DNA of 64,000 bases from Lamellibrachia satsuma. Its lineage: Eukaryota; Annelida; Polychaeta; Sabellida; Siboglinidae. This document shows positions 25,532 through 37,704 of this stretch, piece by piece. A program made the translations under genes and the position numbers. Below the pieces are notes generated by a model. That model ran no database searches and had not been told where the DNA came from. It saw only the letters and a list, made by a program, of their open reading frames with translations. The stretch spans positions 1,228,501-1,292,500 of the forward strand of contig BSQZ01000108.1 in the NCBI GenBank assembly GCA_033239005.1, read 5' to 3'. Each line of letters opens with the position of its first letter. The stretch's first letter is position 1.

Positions 25532-26346
25532 ATGGCGACGTCCAAAGGCGCAAATACTTACAATCGACAAAACTGGGAAGATTCCGTGAGTGTATAAACT
25601 GATAGTTGACATCCTACATGAACTTGTAGGACAAGAGGATAGTGATATGGACAAACACGATGTAACTATTAACACACAGTCAAACTAAAGACAAGTCTAA
25701 GACTAAGTAAAAGCTAAAAAAGAATCAAATCCAGGACCAAGGCAAGGGCAAGGCCAGCCGCCAAGCCTCAACTTCAAGCTGACCCAACCCGTTAAACACC
25801 CGCTACAGTGTTAATGTTTTGAAACAGACATAGTAAATACATAAAATTGCTGTTCTGGCCAACCAGATTTTAGTGCGCTGACAGACGCTCAGGTTCAAAT
25901 CACCCTTACAACTACAAGCACATCCACAAACACATAAATTCATAATAATGTAATAAAAAATACGATGCCAAAAATACATATTAAAAGGCACGTAATGTCA
26001 GGAATCATACTAGAACCAGAGAAATACAGAAACACATTTTGCCTACCTGGAAGTGCAAGGATGCCTCAAAATTCAAGGAACTGTTGGGTCGTGCCCGATG
26101 TTTGTAATTAGTAGAATTTTGCAAAAAAAGTGTTTCAGTTTGAATAAAAATTATGTCTGATTTTTGTCCTGTAACCAACATGCAATGCCACTACCAGTGC
26201 GACTCGGGCAGTAACGTTTTCGAGAGAATCAACATGGTTCATGAAATATGCTCAACTCTGTCCATTAGCGAGTTTCACCATGTTACCAGCCTGTATGTTC
26301 TAACATAGGAATTACTGGGGCCATCATTTTATGTTGAGGTTATATG

Positions 26347-26400
<54 letters not shown>

Positions 26401-26607
26401 ATTAAAATATTTGAACTAAACTTTTCCTTGCTTGCAACATGAAACAGAATAAATTACCTAGCATGTGCAACTATTTATTCCTGTATATCGGCAGCAAATA
26501 ATTATGCAAACTACCTTTAAAATAATAGCAATTTCAGATTGCAACATTAAAATAAAAAATAGCCTATATGCCGAGTCATATTTTAAATGACTGTATATAT
26601 ATATTTA

Positions 26608-26649
<42 letters not shown>

Positions 26650-29600
26650 TTGTAACTACCCATATGTTACCAAATTTGTGTGTTTTTTCATTAGTTCCCT
26701 GAATTCACTGAATGTGTGTTTATATTAATTAGCCTATTTAATTTATTGGTGCATCTCCTCATTGTCTGACAACATTATTATAGATCCAAACAATTTTTTA
26801 TGGATGTTCTAAGCATATATCTATCTGACTATCTGTATACAGGCCTAAGACTGCAGCATGACATTTAGTGCAAACAAAATAATCTGTTCTGTCTGTAGAC
26901 CCTACATACCAGTCATCCCTAGTAATGCTGATGAACTCAAAATGTGCTATGAGCACATCTTAACTGGAATATGTAATGATCCAAACTTGATTCATTCTGA
27001 AACACTGCTTGTTTCATAGCAAATTAAAAGTGAAATGTCCTGTCTGTAGACTCTTTGTCTTGTCCACAGACCATATATCCATCTTCCCTAGTACAGTCGA
27101 GCCTCGTTATAACGCGGTAGTTGGGGTCCACGACTTCGGACCGCGCTGTAAGCGAAGCGCGTTAGGTGTTCTCATATCTGCCACCAGGGAGCTACTAAAC
27201 AACAGCGATCGCCGCCCACTGCAAGTCCATGAATGCTGTCAAAGCCCTGTGTCCGTGCAGCAATGTCTTATACGCCAATATGCAGTTTATGGAATTTATT
27301 AAACTTATTATACTAGCATCAACGTGTATTATTTTTAAATGTCACACTCTGTTGATTCTTGAACTGAATAAACCACGTACGAATAGATCTACTACAATGA
27401 TGATGTACTGGACCAATAGGCCTACGAATCGAAAATAATAACCTGGATCTGAGCAGCTGAAAACGTATATGATTTGACAAACGTAGTATGTAATCAGATA
27501 AAACACAGAAAACGACAATAGGTAGAATTAATAATTATTTCACTTCGTCTTTCAACCGATCTCGACCGAAGCATAAATTTATTACGCACCACTTAACATT
27601 GATTCATCGTTGTTAAATCTTGTTTCATATGCGGATAACGAATTCGTATTTTCGTGCACCGGTAGAGCCTTGGGTTAGGAATTTGGCATGTTGGTTTCAC
27701 GTCGTGAAAACGATTAAATTTACGATGTAATGGAAGCATGTCATTTCACCCAAGTGTTATGTTGGTATTGCATACTAAATGCATTTAAAACTGTTTATCT
27801 GATTCTTACACGAGGCGTATTTGTGAATCTCGATTGCAATTTACAAACCGTCGAAGCAAAGCCAGCGACAACGATGGGTGTCGGCGACAGCGCAAAACAA
27901 ACAACACTTGACATTGTTCTCCTAACGTTTCTAGAAAATTGTCAAAGCAATTCTAAGTATGTTTAAGCAGGCCCATTTGGCATTTTCCCCTGGCGGCAGA
28001 AAATCGGGGTCCACGACCGACCGCGTTATATCCTAATCCGCATAATAACGAGGCGCGACTGTAATACGGTTGACCTCAAGATGTGTCCATAGAACATCTT
28101 AACTGGAATATATATTGGTAAAAAATTGGTGCAATTTGAGACATTGGTTCATGCTTCTCCCAAGACAAATGAAAAACTGAAGTATCCTGTCCATAGCTTA
28201 CTTTTGTCATGGCCCACAGTATATTTACTAAGAATGGCTAATTACTTTTGTTGCCTTTAACTAATGTCTTCAAGCATAATTTTATTATGTGGCTCATTTC
28301 TGATTGTTATTTTCATTAATGATACTACTTTGAGTAGTTTTATTCATGGATAAAGCATCTACCACGTAATCAATGCCATCATTTAATATTTGATGGCCAT
28401 TTACAAGAAATGACATTTTGGCAATGAGAAATTACAACACTCTGGGATTTAAAATGATATGGTCTTCTGGTTTGGATTGGTGTATTCACCTGCATATTCT
28501 AAAAAAATTTCTTTAAAATGCATTGTTTTGTACGATATCTTGGGGGTAGTGAATAAAAATGTGTCGACAAATGTTACATTTAAAATATCATAACTTTGGA
28601 AATTCAGAAGAAGAAAAATATTCATAATGTTGGAATTTTTTTAGAGGAGTTCTGGAATTAACTAAGCCAATATTGAATGTGAAAATATTATGATAAAATA
28701 TTCATTACTTTTTAAATGTTGTTATTTTTAGAAGGGTTATAATTCCTTTTTATGGTGGCCATTTTGTTTGTTGCCATGGAAATGGGGACTATGGCTTAAA
28801 TATTTTAATATATGTTTACTCAGAAAAAACAACTTTACAGTTTAGGCATAACAAAATGGCATTAACTGCAGAAAAAATGCTATCTAGCTGCCATATCTCC
28901 CATCCCACAGACTGGTTCAACACTCAATTCACCCAATGTGTCCGTCTTTGTCCGACAGGTACAGAACAACTAAATAATTGATTTTATGGCAATGTTCCAA
29001 CATTTCTAATTCATTCACCGGGCTGGACAGAAATTGATGGGTATCTCCTTTGGGTGCGTTTTTCTGAAAAGTTGATTTTAATGAATCACACGCAGCATGT
29101 GAGGATTAATGTGCTGTGAAATGTTGAAGAAAATCATAGAAAACATTTTGCAGGAATCCTAAGAAACGAACGTTATATTGTGAGCTTATTTGAAATTCAA
29201 ATGTAGTTTCACCCTTTTTGTTATTTGAACGGGTGTAAGCTATTATGTCATTAGTACCTAAAAATATATAACTAGAGACATAGACATATATATCTGGTGT
29301 CTTGGGAAATTATTACCTGCTGTTCTGTCCTTAACCTGCAGGGATTTATCATGCAATATATAAGAAATACTCCTAAGCCGTAAAAGAATAAGAAAACCTT
29401 TAAGGCTGTATGCCCATCATATGTACCTATCAGTTAGACCACATAAGACATTAATCCAAAGCACTTTATTGTTTACCTTAAGTGCAACACAAATGGACAC
29501 CTGATTGTGATCTAGCTGTACAATCATTTGTAGAATTACAGTTATCTCAACCCACATCACATTTAACAGTTATTAACTTAATTAAGTATATTGTATGGGC

Positions 29601-32600
29601 TTTAATTTGATATATTATGTAACATGTATATAATACTATATATGCTGTTGAAAATGTTCATCAAGTTGACCGAAGGTTGTTGAAACATCAAAAGTAAGTT
29701 AACTTCATAGTTGTGTCAAGAAGAAAATTGCATGATTATACAATATGACACAGCTATGAAGTTAACTTAATCTCAATAGTTTAACAATCGTTAGTTATCT
29801 TCTTCAGGAATTGAATTGTAGGACTTAGTTCTTCTGCTTGCCAGATGGTAAGGCAAGTAGGCTGTCACAGGCCGGTACCCCCCTCCCCCCGATCCAGGGG
29901 CCTCCTTTATCCAGCACACACTTCTGTTGCTTTCACTTACAGTAACTTCGGCGTTCTCCGACTCAATAACACAGTTGTTTCTTTTAGCATGGTCTGTAAT
30001 TGTTACGTAATTAACTTTTAGCATGGTCTGTAATTGTTACGTTATTAACTTTTAGCATGGTCTGTAATTGTTACGTTATTAACTTTTAGCATGGTCTGTA
30101 ATTGTTACGTTATTAACTTTTAGCATGGTCTGTAATTGTTACATTATTAACTTTTAGCATGGTCTGTAATTGTTACGTTATTAACTTTTAGCATGGTCTG
30201 TAATTGTTACGTTATTAACTTTTAGCATGGTCTGTAATTGTTACATTATTAACTTTTAGCATGGTCTGTAATTGTTGCGTTATTGACTTTTCATTTTTAG
30301 AAATATATCATTGAACAATGTGTCGAGAAACGTCTGATAATAAAGAAGCCTTGTTTCCCTAAAGACGTACAGTATTGAGTATAATGTGTCTTTGTTGCAT
30401 TGCAGGAATTCCCAGTCTTGTGCCAGACATGCCTAGGAGACAACCCTTACATTCGCATGGTATGTTCTATTAGCAACCACACATGGGACGACTCCAGTGT
30501 TGCCAATAAAATATTTTTGTTGCATCTATTATCATTGTTAAACTTTGAATGTCATCCAGATATCTTGTAGTTGCTCTTATTCAGCAAGTACAAGTGGTTT
30601 GAATAAATTGTGTTTTCTTCCTAATGAACAAGGTTAAAATAGAAACTTTCATTTTTATAAATCAAACAGTATGATCTAGAAACAACTGGTAGTAAAGGAC
30701 ATGATAATTTATTTAACCAATGACTAAATGCTAATGACTGCTTGATTCTTTTCTATGTGTTGTTTTTACTTTGTGTGTTGTGTTTCTGCAAACAGTTGTG
30801 ACTACTTGTGTGTAGTCCTTCGTGAATTCATGTAAATATAACATCATCTTGTTTCAGACAAAGGAGAAATTTGCGAAGGAATGTAAGATCTGTGCACGTC
30901 CATTCACTGTGTTCCGCTGGTGTCCAGGCGCCCGCATGAGATTCAAGAAGACAGAGATCTGTCAGACCTGCTCTAAACTCAAGAACATATGTCAGACCTG
31001 CTTACTCGATCTAGAATATGGCAAGTAGAATACGCAGTTACAAAATTATTTTTTTTGTGGTTTAAAAATATTTCAACATTAAAACTATTAGTTGTATACT
31101 GCGACCTGCGTGCATGCAGTGTTTGTGATAATGAAGTTTTAAATATTTTATGAGCTGAATTTTGATTGGATTATACTACATGTGGTCAAGTGACTTGCCA
31201 ACATTGATACATGACTTCTACCTGGTGGGACCTTTTTGGCTATATAAATATTTGCATACTGTTTTTACTCAATGATATGTAAGTATGTTTACATATATTA
31301 CCTGATAGGACAACTGTTATGGTAGAATCATGGGTTCCTTGTTCCCACCTCTGAGGCTTGTACACATTTTATAGTATTTAGAAAAATCCAAGTATGAGAA
31401 ATTATTTGAATGTGGTTGTTTTGACATTTGAGGGGCAATGTCATTTTACCTACAGGCTACTTGGAGGCTTGGACAGTGCAGTTTATCCAGTGAATGGGGC
31501 CTAGTCCTGCGTGTGTGTGACACAGTATTTGTGTGTTTGAAGGTCTCCCAGTGCAAGTGCGTGATGCTGCACTGAAGATTGCTGATGAAATGCCGCGGTC
31601 AGACGTGAATAAGGAGTATTACACACAGAACATGGAGCGAGAGGTCTGTGTGAAGCTGACCGTCATTGTTTCACACTCTTTTTGTTTATTGGGAGTACTT
31701 TTTCTGTTCAGGATATTTTGTACCAATATTATTGTTGAGTCATATCAAAGAAGGTTGTTCCAAATGTTTGTTTTGCTCTTGTTTGGCTTTGAATCTGTTG
31801 AAGTTAATGCCACTGATAGATGAATGTTCACTACTTCTGCAACTTGGAAGGTGTGCATGCATGTATGTCAGCAGTTAACAATTAAAAGCCTTTACGAACA
31901 CAGAGGAACACAAACACTGTATAATAAATATGTAGATGCAGTTATTGAAATGAATACATGCTGTATAGACAGGTTAGTTATATTGCAATATTTTTTTTAC
32001 CCAACCAAAACATCACCATCTTGTTGTTTGCTGACAATAAAACTGTCCCCACGTCATTGTGTATATCACAGAGTGTTTGTGTGTTGACAGATTGCCAACA
32101 CTGACGGCACAACTCCAGTGGGGTCAGTTGGCAAGGCGAAGGCGGTCAGTGACATGTTGCTCAAGCTTGCCCGCACCACGCCCTACTATAAGCGCAACCG
32201 ACCCCACATCTGTTCCTTCTGGGTGAAGGGTGAATGCAAGAGGGGGGAGGAATGCCCCTACAGGTACGCCCATGCGTATTGTTGTCACATACCCCCGCTT
32301 ATTGGTGTCACATATTTTTATAATACAGACACTTTTAATTAGCAAAATTACACAAATGCCTTATTAAATAAGTGAGATGATAATTATATTTAATTGATTC
32401 GATTACACAATATACTTAACAAACTAAGTTGCATCATGTTTTATTTTCAGACACGAGAAACCAACAGATCCAGATGACCCTCTAGCAGATCAGAATATCA
32501 AGGATCGATACTATGGTGTGAATGATCCAGTGGCCGACAAGTTGATGGAACGATATGCGTCCATGCCTGCCCTCGACCCCCCAGAGGACAACAGCATCAC

Positions 32601-35600
32601 AACACTGTATGTGGGCAACCTGGGAGACAACGTCACAGAGAAAGATCTCAAGTATGTCATTTGTTGTGTCACTGGAAATGGGACAGCACAGAACACATTT
32701 TTAGAAGGTCTTTGGGTTGTGTTATAAAATAATTTTGCACTAAAGGATTATACTGCAACTACAACCTATTGCCATGTACTTGGATGCCAGATTAATTTTG
32801 TTCAGTTTGTTGGTGTGATATTGAATTTGACAGACTGAACCAAAATTTGGCACAAAAAATGGTTCAACACATCTGAAAGTCTACCTATGTCAATAACTAA
32901 TGTTAGTAATGAACATGAATACATGGTTATAGAACCATGTTTATGGAAGCATGTTGTATTTCTACACGTTTCATTTTGCTCTTTTAGTTTCTAAATAATC
33001 AGGTCGTGTTTGTCTTGAATGTAGCCCTCCATTTTAATAACGTTACCAATGTTGTACAAATGCTTTCTGCTTCTAGCCACAGCATGGTCTGCTGTCACAG
33101 CACTGATGTACTCATTGAAGGACCTTGATTTTCAGGGACCATTTCTATCAGTTTGGTGAGATCCGCTCCATAACAGTCGTCAGTCGACAGCAGTGTGCGT
33201 TCGTACAGTTCACAAAGCGGGCATCAGCAGAGAGCGCTGTCGAGAAATCCTTTGACAAACTCATCATGAATGGACGACGACTCAACATTAAATGGGGACG
33301 ATCCCAGGCTCAGCTTCCCTCAGCTCCCAAGAAGGGAGAGGAGGATGGGCCAAGGAAGTTGGAGCCAGTGCCTGGGCTTCCTGGAGGTAAGTTAGAGTTA
33401 CAGAATGTCAATAAGATTGGCACGGTATTGGGCAACTTTAAGAAAAAATTAAAGATGTTCCATGACACCGTGTACACTACATAATGTATGCTATAATCAA
33501 TAGCCATTTGCAAATTATTCATCACCCATATTTTGAAATCTTATTTGGTTGTAAAAAAAACTAGATAATCTTAATAAAACTGGACTCAAGATAATAAACA
33601 GTTGACTGTCTATAATATGTTTTCCTAAAGAGCAGTTCAACCTTGGCGTTAGTAAGGAGCATCGTAGAAGCAATTTTTATGATGAATTCTTAGTGCAACA
33701 CACTTCTGATTTCATCATAGTGTTTTTCCTAATAGGAACTGAACTAAATGTAGACACCACAAATAATCACCCGGCACTAACGTCGTATTTCGCCAATCCA
33801 TCCTTTAAAAAACAGTTCTTTTGGAAGTCTTAAAAACGCCGACAATGTTTCCGTAGTAACAACCGTCTGTGCTTCGATCTTCGAACTTGCTTTATTCGTT
33901 CACCATTAACATGGAACATGTCGTCTGGTTACTGTGATTCCAGTACACATCAGTACTATATCTACATAACCTAGTCATATCCTAAACTAGCAAATATCAG
34001 CGCTAACGTAGTTTATTGTGGCTTTGAAGCTGGTGACGCTACAGGCCAAACAAAATGATCGTAAACACGCCATGCCACGTGTTTGTCAGATGGCTGGTAT
34101 AACCTAAAATCGTAGACAACACGTTACAAATACAGATTCAAGGGCCTTTGTGGCAACAAATTAAAGGGGCAAATTAATGTTTTGTCAACAATATTGAGTT
34201 CCCGGAAAAGCGACAATGTTTCCATAGTAACGCTACGATGTTGTGGCGGCAAATTAAGGGGACATGTCAATGTTACAAATGGCCATTATGTTTTGTCAAT
34301 AAAACGCCACTGAAAAACTACATTTCAACAAAAAAAGCATTGGTTGAGATTGTGTTTTCATTAATAACCAGGAAATTATGTTTCAAATATTGTTTGAGAA
34401 AAACTACACTCACAACTTTGCAATTTTGCTTATGAATGCATCTTACGTACATACAACGTAATACAGCAGTAAATTACGATTGGTTAAGGCTGGCATCCAA
34501 CTTTTGCTTAATTCATTCACATAATTGGGTCATGTTAAAATGATTCTCAAAATGATTAAACTTTGTTTTTTGTGGCTATTTTTTTCATATTTACAAAAAT
34601 GTTTTTTTTTAAAACCTTTTAACATAACCAAATAAATGAAAAACTACAAATTTTTTAATCGGGTATATTGTATAGTATTTCAACTACAATCTGTGAAGAA
34701 ATGGTTAATTCATCTTAAAAACTTTTTAGATTAATCAATTCAAGACAAACATACAGTAGCCACCCCAGCTTCCTTAATTTATCTTAAAAACTTCTACTGA
34801 AACCACTCAATTCAAGACAAGCATATAATAGCTACCCCAGCTACGTTAATGAGCAAAACTAATTTTTAAGAGCAAATGACCTTGTAAGAATGGTGGTGAA
34901 ACGCTACCCAGGTCACAGTTCTGCCATGGTGTCAGACCAGTGACACTCATGAGTCATGACCACCTATAGGAATATATGGCAACATGACTGCCTATAGGAA
35001 TATTAACAGCTGCCTGACCCAGAAATGTTGTATCTGCCCTCGAGGACAATACCAGTTGACTAGACACTGTGTCACTGCTGTCTTTCTGTTGTAGCTGTTC
35101 CACTGCCCCCAGAGGATTTGAATGTCACCAAAAACTATTTCAACCTTGCCCCACCCATGATGCCACCCCACCCTGGCATGGGTATGCCGCCCCGCATGCC
35201 CATGCCACCTCGGCACATGATGATGGACGGAGGCCCACCCAGGATGATGCCCCCAGGTACGTAACCCTCTTGTCAAATGGTTGATGTGTCGTCATATTGG
35301 GGATATGAATTTTCTAAAACAAATGTGGTTCGTGACGACTAATTTTAACCTAAGCCTGAAAGTCTCATTTTTAGCAGTATTTGGGAAGATTTAGTGGTAA
35401 AAGTATTGTCTTACCATCCACCATCTAGTTTCCTTTTGACTGTTTCTCACAATGACCATAACCGTCATACTAATAAAAAATCTGGTCTGAAATAATTGTT
35501 TTGATAAAACTACACTAGTTAAACAAGCTACGCTAGTTAAACATGTTTCTTTAGTTACAACTACAGATTTTAACTCAGTGTTTTGACTACTATGTGCAGT

Positions 35601-36012
35601 AGTCTTTTTCAGCCCATTCTGGGCCACCAATCATTCATAGGGCAATAAAAAGCAGATTTTAATCATTTTCACATAGGCATTACTACAGATCCTTTTTAAA
35701 AGTGAAATATTAGTTCTAAAGATCACTTTCAGATGTGAAATAACTAAGCAACGCAACAACTAGAAAATCAGTTCTGACCTTTTCTTATGTAAAAGAAAAC
35801 GTAAGGACGTCACAGTAACATTTGTGTTCTTATTTCTTCTTGGCACAGGTATGCGGATGCCACCACCTCCACCTGGCATGATGCCACCTGGCATGATGGG
35901 CCCCCCACCAGGCTGGAGCCCTGTCAGACCACCCCACCCCATGTCTGGCATACACTACCCTTCACAGGACCCGACTCGCATGGGAGCAGTAGGAGATGAC
36001 CAGGACACCTGA
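25532..36012 (+). CDS. RBM22: Pre-mRNA-splicing factor RBM22 (yeast Cwc2-like)
   Basis: RBM22 binds U6 snRNA and pre-mRNA in the catalytic core of the spliceosome. Nine exons: 25532-25585, 30406-30459, 30858-31020, 31543-31643, 32091-32263, 32451-32651, 33136-33386, 35095-35256, 35849-36012, giving 440 aa (human 420). N-terminal Cys pairs are at C24/C27, C45/C48, C58, C71/C74 and C81/C84. A CCCH finger spans C165-C173-C179-H183 ([19 protein letters not shown]). One RRM follows, with RNP2 LYVGNL at 234-239 and RNP1-like QCAFVQF at 268-274. The C-terminus is Pro/Met/Gly-rich and ends near the conserved IHYPSQDP motif. Intron 3 must use a GC donor (TATG|gcaagt) to keep the conserved [10 protein letters not shown] sequence; all others are GT-AG. 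Intron 1 is 4.8 kb and full of repeats. Confidence 0.97.
26350..26397. repeat. (TA)n microsatellite
   Basis: About 48 bp of TA in RBM22 intron 1. A second tract, (TA)n followed by (TG)n, lies at about 26595-26650. Confidence 0.9.
26950..28215. repeat. Diverged direct repeat split by a pogo-like element
   Basis: Segment 26957-27075 (starting acatcttaactggaatatgt) and segment 28093-28215 (starting acatcttaactggaatatat) are diverged direct copies. Between them lies the TIR element at 27094-28061. A shorter third copy of the tgtctgtagac motif occurs at about 26894. Confidence 0.6.
27094..28061. mobile_element. pogo/Tigger-like non-autonomous DNA transposon with TA target duplication
   Basis: The left end reads cagtcgagcctcgttat and the right end, reverse-complemented, cagtcgcgcctcgttat: 16 of 17 positions match, and a gcgg follows at similar spacing on both sides. 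Each end is flanked by TA (27092-27093 and 28062-28063), the target-site duplication of Tc1/mariner/pogo elements. The 968-bp interior has no recognisable transposase, so it depends on a partner elsewhere. A ggggtccacgac motif occurs near both ends in direct orientation. Confidence 0.85.
28420..28930. repeat. Member of a dispersed repeat family (partner at 45.0 kb)
   Basis: Contains acaacactctgg, then a stretch ending in the inverse of atggcaataaacaaaatggcc, then the inverse of tatggcagctagatag. The same three blocks occur at 45010-45260 in a different order and orientation, suggesting a mobile element with long inverted ends. No coding sequence. Confidence 0.5.
29640..29770. repeat. Tail-to-tail Penelope-like 3' ends forming an inverted repeat
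   Basis: aagttaacttcatag (from about 29695) and its inverse ctatgaagttaactt (to about 29768) form arms of 23 bp with one mismatch around a loop of about 28 bp. The left arm follows gttgttgaaacatc, resembling the 3' tail of the Penelope-like copy at 8.8 kb (cagtcgaaacattg). The right arm belongs to the minus-strand copy at 29791-30030. Confidence 0.55.
29791..30030 (-). mobile_element. Penelope-like element, endonuclease C-terminal fragment
   Basis: The minus strand encodes [20 protein letters not shown] and VCWIKEAP, matching the segment after the GIY-YIG core in the Penelope-like copy at 8.5-8.7 kb (AIIDHADRNNCIID and ARWIKEAI). The element is truncated: the GIY-YIG motif itself is missing and the upstream side runs into a minisatellite. 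Confidence 0.65.
29982..30290. repeat. 34-bp minisatellite, nine copies, derived from Penelope-like coding sequence
   Basis: Nine units of tttagcatggtctgtaattg plus ttacrttattaact begin at 29982 and repeat every 34 bp up to about 30288; most differ by no more than one or two bases. The first unit is also the edge of the Penelope-like coding fragment: its complement encodes TITDHAK. It lies about 115 bp before RBM22 exon 2. Confidence 0.9.
34705..34870. repeat. Tandem duplication of about 80 bp, two diverged copies
   Basis: Both copies contain ttaatttatcttaaaaactt-like sequence, then tcaattcaagacaarcatay and ccccagct. It lies in RBM22 intron 7 (33387-35094). That intron also has two copies of gacaatgtttccrtagtaac (about 33841 and 34211). 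Confidence 0.7.
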
Positions 36013-37700
36013 ACACACGGCTGTGTCTAGTGCATGGGTCATAATGACGTCAGGGATTCTATAGTTATTTCCTGGCCATGAAAACTGAACATTCTGCAGT
36101 CCTATATGAATGCAGAATTCCAAAGCAGCCTCCTTCAAGGGCTTGTTATAAAGGTTTAATTCAAGTAAATCAAGCTGTGTATAATGGTGCATCGGTTGCA
36201 TTCATTCCACCAGCAGGTTGTGTGCTGTATGTACAAGTTAACTAGTCTTCTACGAAGTTACAATTCCCTCACACCCTAGTAATTATCTTGACAAAAGTAC
36301 AGGGGAAAATAAAAAAATAAATTGCAGTGCTGAAATGTCAAGTTTGTTTACACAGTGGAACCTTGTTTATGCGCACACTTGTTCCGAAGGGTTTTGGCTG
36401 GATTAACAAAACGTGTGGATAGGTGAAGCACAGTATAATGAAATAATTTAGTGTTGAGATTTGTTCACAAAAACAATACTGAATAAAATGGACTAAATGA
36501 GGTTTTACTGAATATATATACTAGTGCTGATAAAATTCCCGCCACTTCTGTATGATCAGATGAGATGAAAAATGTGTTGTTCGTTAGTTTACTGGAAAAA
36601 TAAATATCGCTGCCATTTTAATTTGTTATGCTGAAATTTCTGTGGCTATTATATGAACTGTACAGGGTTTAGGTTAATCTTAATATTTTGGAGGATTCTG
36701 CAATTAACTATCAACTCACTGGAATTTATCACTATCGAGGTGTTCCTATTATATAAAATTATAATATGGATAATTGGTAGTGATAATGCATTGTGTATTG
36801 TTATATTAGTTTCTGACTGGTTTCTGACATCAGAAACTGTCAGAATCTAATACATGCTATATAAAATTATGATTTTGCTAATTATATAACCTATGAAATG
36901 GATGAGTAATAATTAAATGTCTATTGACTTCATTTTACTGTTTGGAGAAATGATATAGTGGACTCTTACTATATTCAGAAGGAATTCAAGGAACATTTTG
37001 GGACTTGGTTAAACTGTTCCTTATATTTGGTGTTCCTTATATCCATGGTTGTATAATTATAACAGAGTATTATAACTTACTGCAATTGGTGTGATGAACC
37101 AGCATTCTATCACATCTGCTGACCACAGAACTTGCATCTAGCAACTGTTTTTCCATTACTTTCCACTTTAGCAAAATGTTCCCACAAAGCCTTAGCTGGT
37201 CTGCCACCATTAAACACAGTACACGCAGGGGTGCTACTAGCATTATTAAGTCAATATTCAATATGACAATGTCTAAAAAAAATGTGGGTAATAAATTTGC
37301 ACTTCCTTCACATGTAACAGTGTATCTCTATGTGAAGGTGTAGCAACTGGTGGCTGGCCATGCACAAGCATCTTGCTAAGTACAAAGCATTGGACCAATC
37401 AGCTTATACCTCCATCAAGCACAAACAGGTGCACATAAGTTATGATAAAAGCACGCTCATACAATGCTCTTACATCTAGTAGTAGCTCACTTGATAGCTC
37501 AGCTCTGGAAATCGGGACTTCAAATGATTGCCTGGACCTGCCTTGAATCTTTCTTTGATATCAATTTGTCTAATCTTACACAATGAAGCTGTGCACAGCT
37601 CATTATCAGCTCAGTACAGTTCTGTCTCAATTGCTTAAGTTTAACTCTTGTTGGCTCCCAATTGGCTTATTGACACTTATTAAGTTATTACTGGTATTAG
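36013..37700. other. RBM22 3' flank
   Basis: No coding sequence is supported. aataaa-type signals occur at about 36308-36320 and 36484, so the transcript may end there. A hairpin with tttctgac arms lies at 36806-36850. From about 37100 the sequence is unremarkable up to the LINE. Confidence 0.5.
36806..36850. repeat. Imperfect hairpin with tttctgac arms
   Basis: attagtttctgactggtttctga folds against catcagaaactgtcagaatctaat as two stacked stem blocks with small internal mismatches. The tttctgacatcagaaa-type motif is shared with the hairpins at 41388-41463. Confidence 0.6.
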
Positions 37701-37704
37701 TGCC

